From: Sphingomonadales bacterium
GTDB lineage: Bacteria > Pseudomonadota > Alphaproteobacteria > Sphingomonadales > Sphingomonadaceae
DNA: 64,000 bases
Direction of reading: 5' to 3'
Assembly (NCBI GenBank): GCA_027491235.1
Contig: JAIXWO010000021.1
Coordinates: 434,001 to 498,000, forward strand
In this document: in pieces, positions 63,535 through 64,000 of the stretch
Numbering within the stretch: the first letter of the stretch is position 1
Layout of the letters: the number at the start of each line of letters is the position of its first letter
Notes under the pieces: generated by a model
Databases searched by the model: none
Told to the model about the DNA's origin: nothing
What the model saw: the letters and a program-made list of their open reading frames with translations, nothing else
Made by a program: the position numbers and the translations under genes

Positions 63535-64000
63535 ATGGCGAGCAGGGCAGACCCACACACCGCATCGTCTGATCGTCTTCCGCTCGAACGCTGGGCGCTG
63601 ATCCTTGGCCTATCAGTCCTGATCGGGCCGACCATTATTGCCATGGCCGATCAGTTCTGGTCGCAGGAAGCCGGCGTGCATGGTCCTATCGTGCTGGCCA
63701 CCGGCATCTGGCTCCTGCTGCGCCAACGGCAGATCCTGCTGGAGCTTCAGGAACCGGGCAATCCGGTTATCTCCTGGGGTGGATTCCTGCTCTTGCTGCC
63801 GGTTTATATTTTTGGCCGCGCCTTTGATTTCCTGAGCATTGAAGTGGCCGCGATGCTCGGCCTCTTGCTGGCGGTCTTCTATAACTATTTCGGGTTCCGG
63901 GCGTGCAAGCATGTGTGGTTTCCGATCTTCTATCTTGGCTTTCTCATTCCGCCGCCGGGCTGGTTGATTGATCTTTTGACGGCCGGATTGAAGACCTTCG
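63535..64000 (+). CDS. xrtV: Exosortase, V-type (3' partial)
   Basis: Starts at ATG 63535, 2 bases after the previous stop, and runs open to the window end (about 155 residues seen). Hydrophobic helices (LILGLSVLIGPTIIAMA, GPIVLATGIWLLLRQRQ, GGFLLLLPVYIFGRAF, MLGLLLAVFYNYFGF, FPIFYLGFLIPPPGWLI) and the VHGPIVLATGIWLLLRQR segment match the exosortase/EpsH family. The catalytic Cys, Arg and His lie in the missing C-terminal half. Assigned to the sphingomonad exosortase V group because of locus context and the accessory-like small protein. Confidence 0.8.
   Translation, partial: MASRADPHTASSDRLPLERWALILGLSVLIGPTIIAMADQFWSQEAGVHGPIVLATGIWLLLRQRQILLELQEPGNPVISWGGFLLLLPVYIFGRAFDFLSIEVAAMLGLLLAVFYNYFGFRACKHVWFPIFYLGFLIPPPGWLIDLLTAGLKTF

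Overview
The window is a GC-rich (judged by eye, well above 60 percent), gene-dense stretch of chromosome, most likely from a member of the Sphingomonadales (Alphaproteobacteria). The pointers are gene neighbourhoods and lineage-typical families: a zinc-ribbon protein divergent from ftsEX, hisC-tyrA divergent from metXW, a ubiquinol-cytochrome c chaperone gene with a DUF177 gene divergent from bamE, DUF4402 proteins, a large TonB-dependent receptor, a DUF3576-leuS-lptE-holA operon and the start of an exosortase V-type exopolysaccharide locus. Many genes overlap by 1 to 4 bases (ATGA, GTGA, TGATG), implying translational coupling. I see no phage, insertion sequence, CRISPR array or rRNA; one tRNA gene is present.

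Layout. 1-6.4 kb: end of a YcgN-like gene, a YgjP-like metallopeptidase, a class A penicillin-binding protein, msrB, and a three-gene type III polyketide synthase operon (PKS, methyltransferase, flavoprotein). 6.5-11.4 kb: a pilus-like cassette of two DUF4402 subunits, a PapD-like chaperone and a usher-like outer membrane protein, closed by a terminator and tRNA-Leu(GAG). 11.7-25 kb: MATE exporter, zinc-ribbon protein, ftsE-ftsX-ydcF-plsC, tyrA/hisC, metX-metW, DUF177/cytochrome bc1 chaperone, bamE and a malic enzyme-phosphotransacetylase fusion. 25-32.8 kb: mutS, a TPR-Asp/Asn hydroxylase, glnD and an MFS transporter whose C-terminus runs antisense into glnD.

32.8-38.5 kb: a perfect 16-bp palindrome resembling a LiuR operator between the MFS gene and an operon of two acyl-CoA dehydrogenases and a GNAT enzyme; then a phasin with a recognisable promoter, clpS, an SDR and a DsbA-fold isomerase. 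38.5-47.9 kb: SGNH esterase divergent from a ybbA/ybbP-type ABC system with a DUF885 peptidase gene between the two ABC genes; infC with a probable non-AUG start; a TonB-dependent receptor. 48-57.3 kb: holA/lptE/leuS/DUF3576 operon, a small outer-membrane protein, thiE/tenI-like, yggS, HAD phosphatase, ribA and xthA. 57.3-64 kb: an AAA ATPase and a small membrane protein divergent from an exopolysaccharide operon (outer-membrane barrel, Wza-like exporter, Wzz-like chain-length protein, CpsD-like ATPase lacking the Walker A lysine, exosortase truncated by the window edge).

The regions most worth following up are the DUF4402 chaperone-usher cassette (both subunits carry the classical pilin C-terminal signature), the type III PKS operon, the exosortase V locus with its atypical CpsD, and the LiuR-like operator. 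Intergenic spaces are all under 300 bases; several hold palindromic repeats of at least four sequence families.
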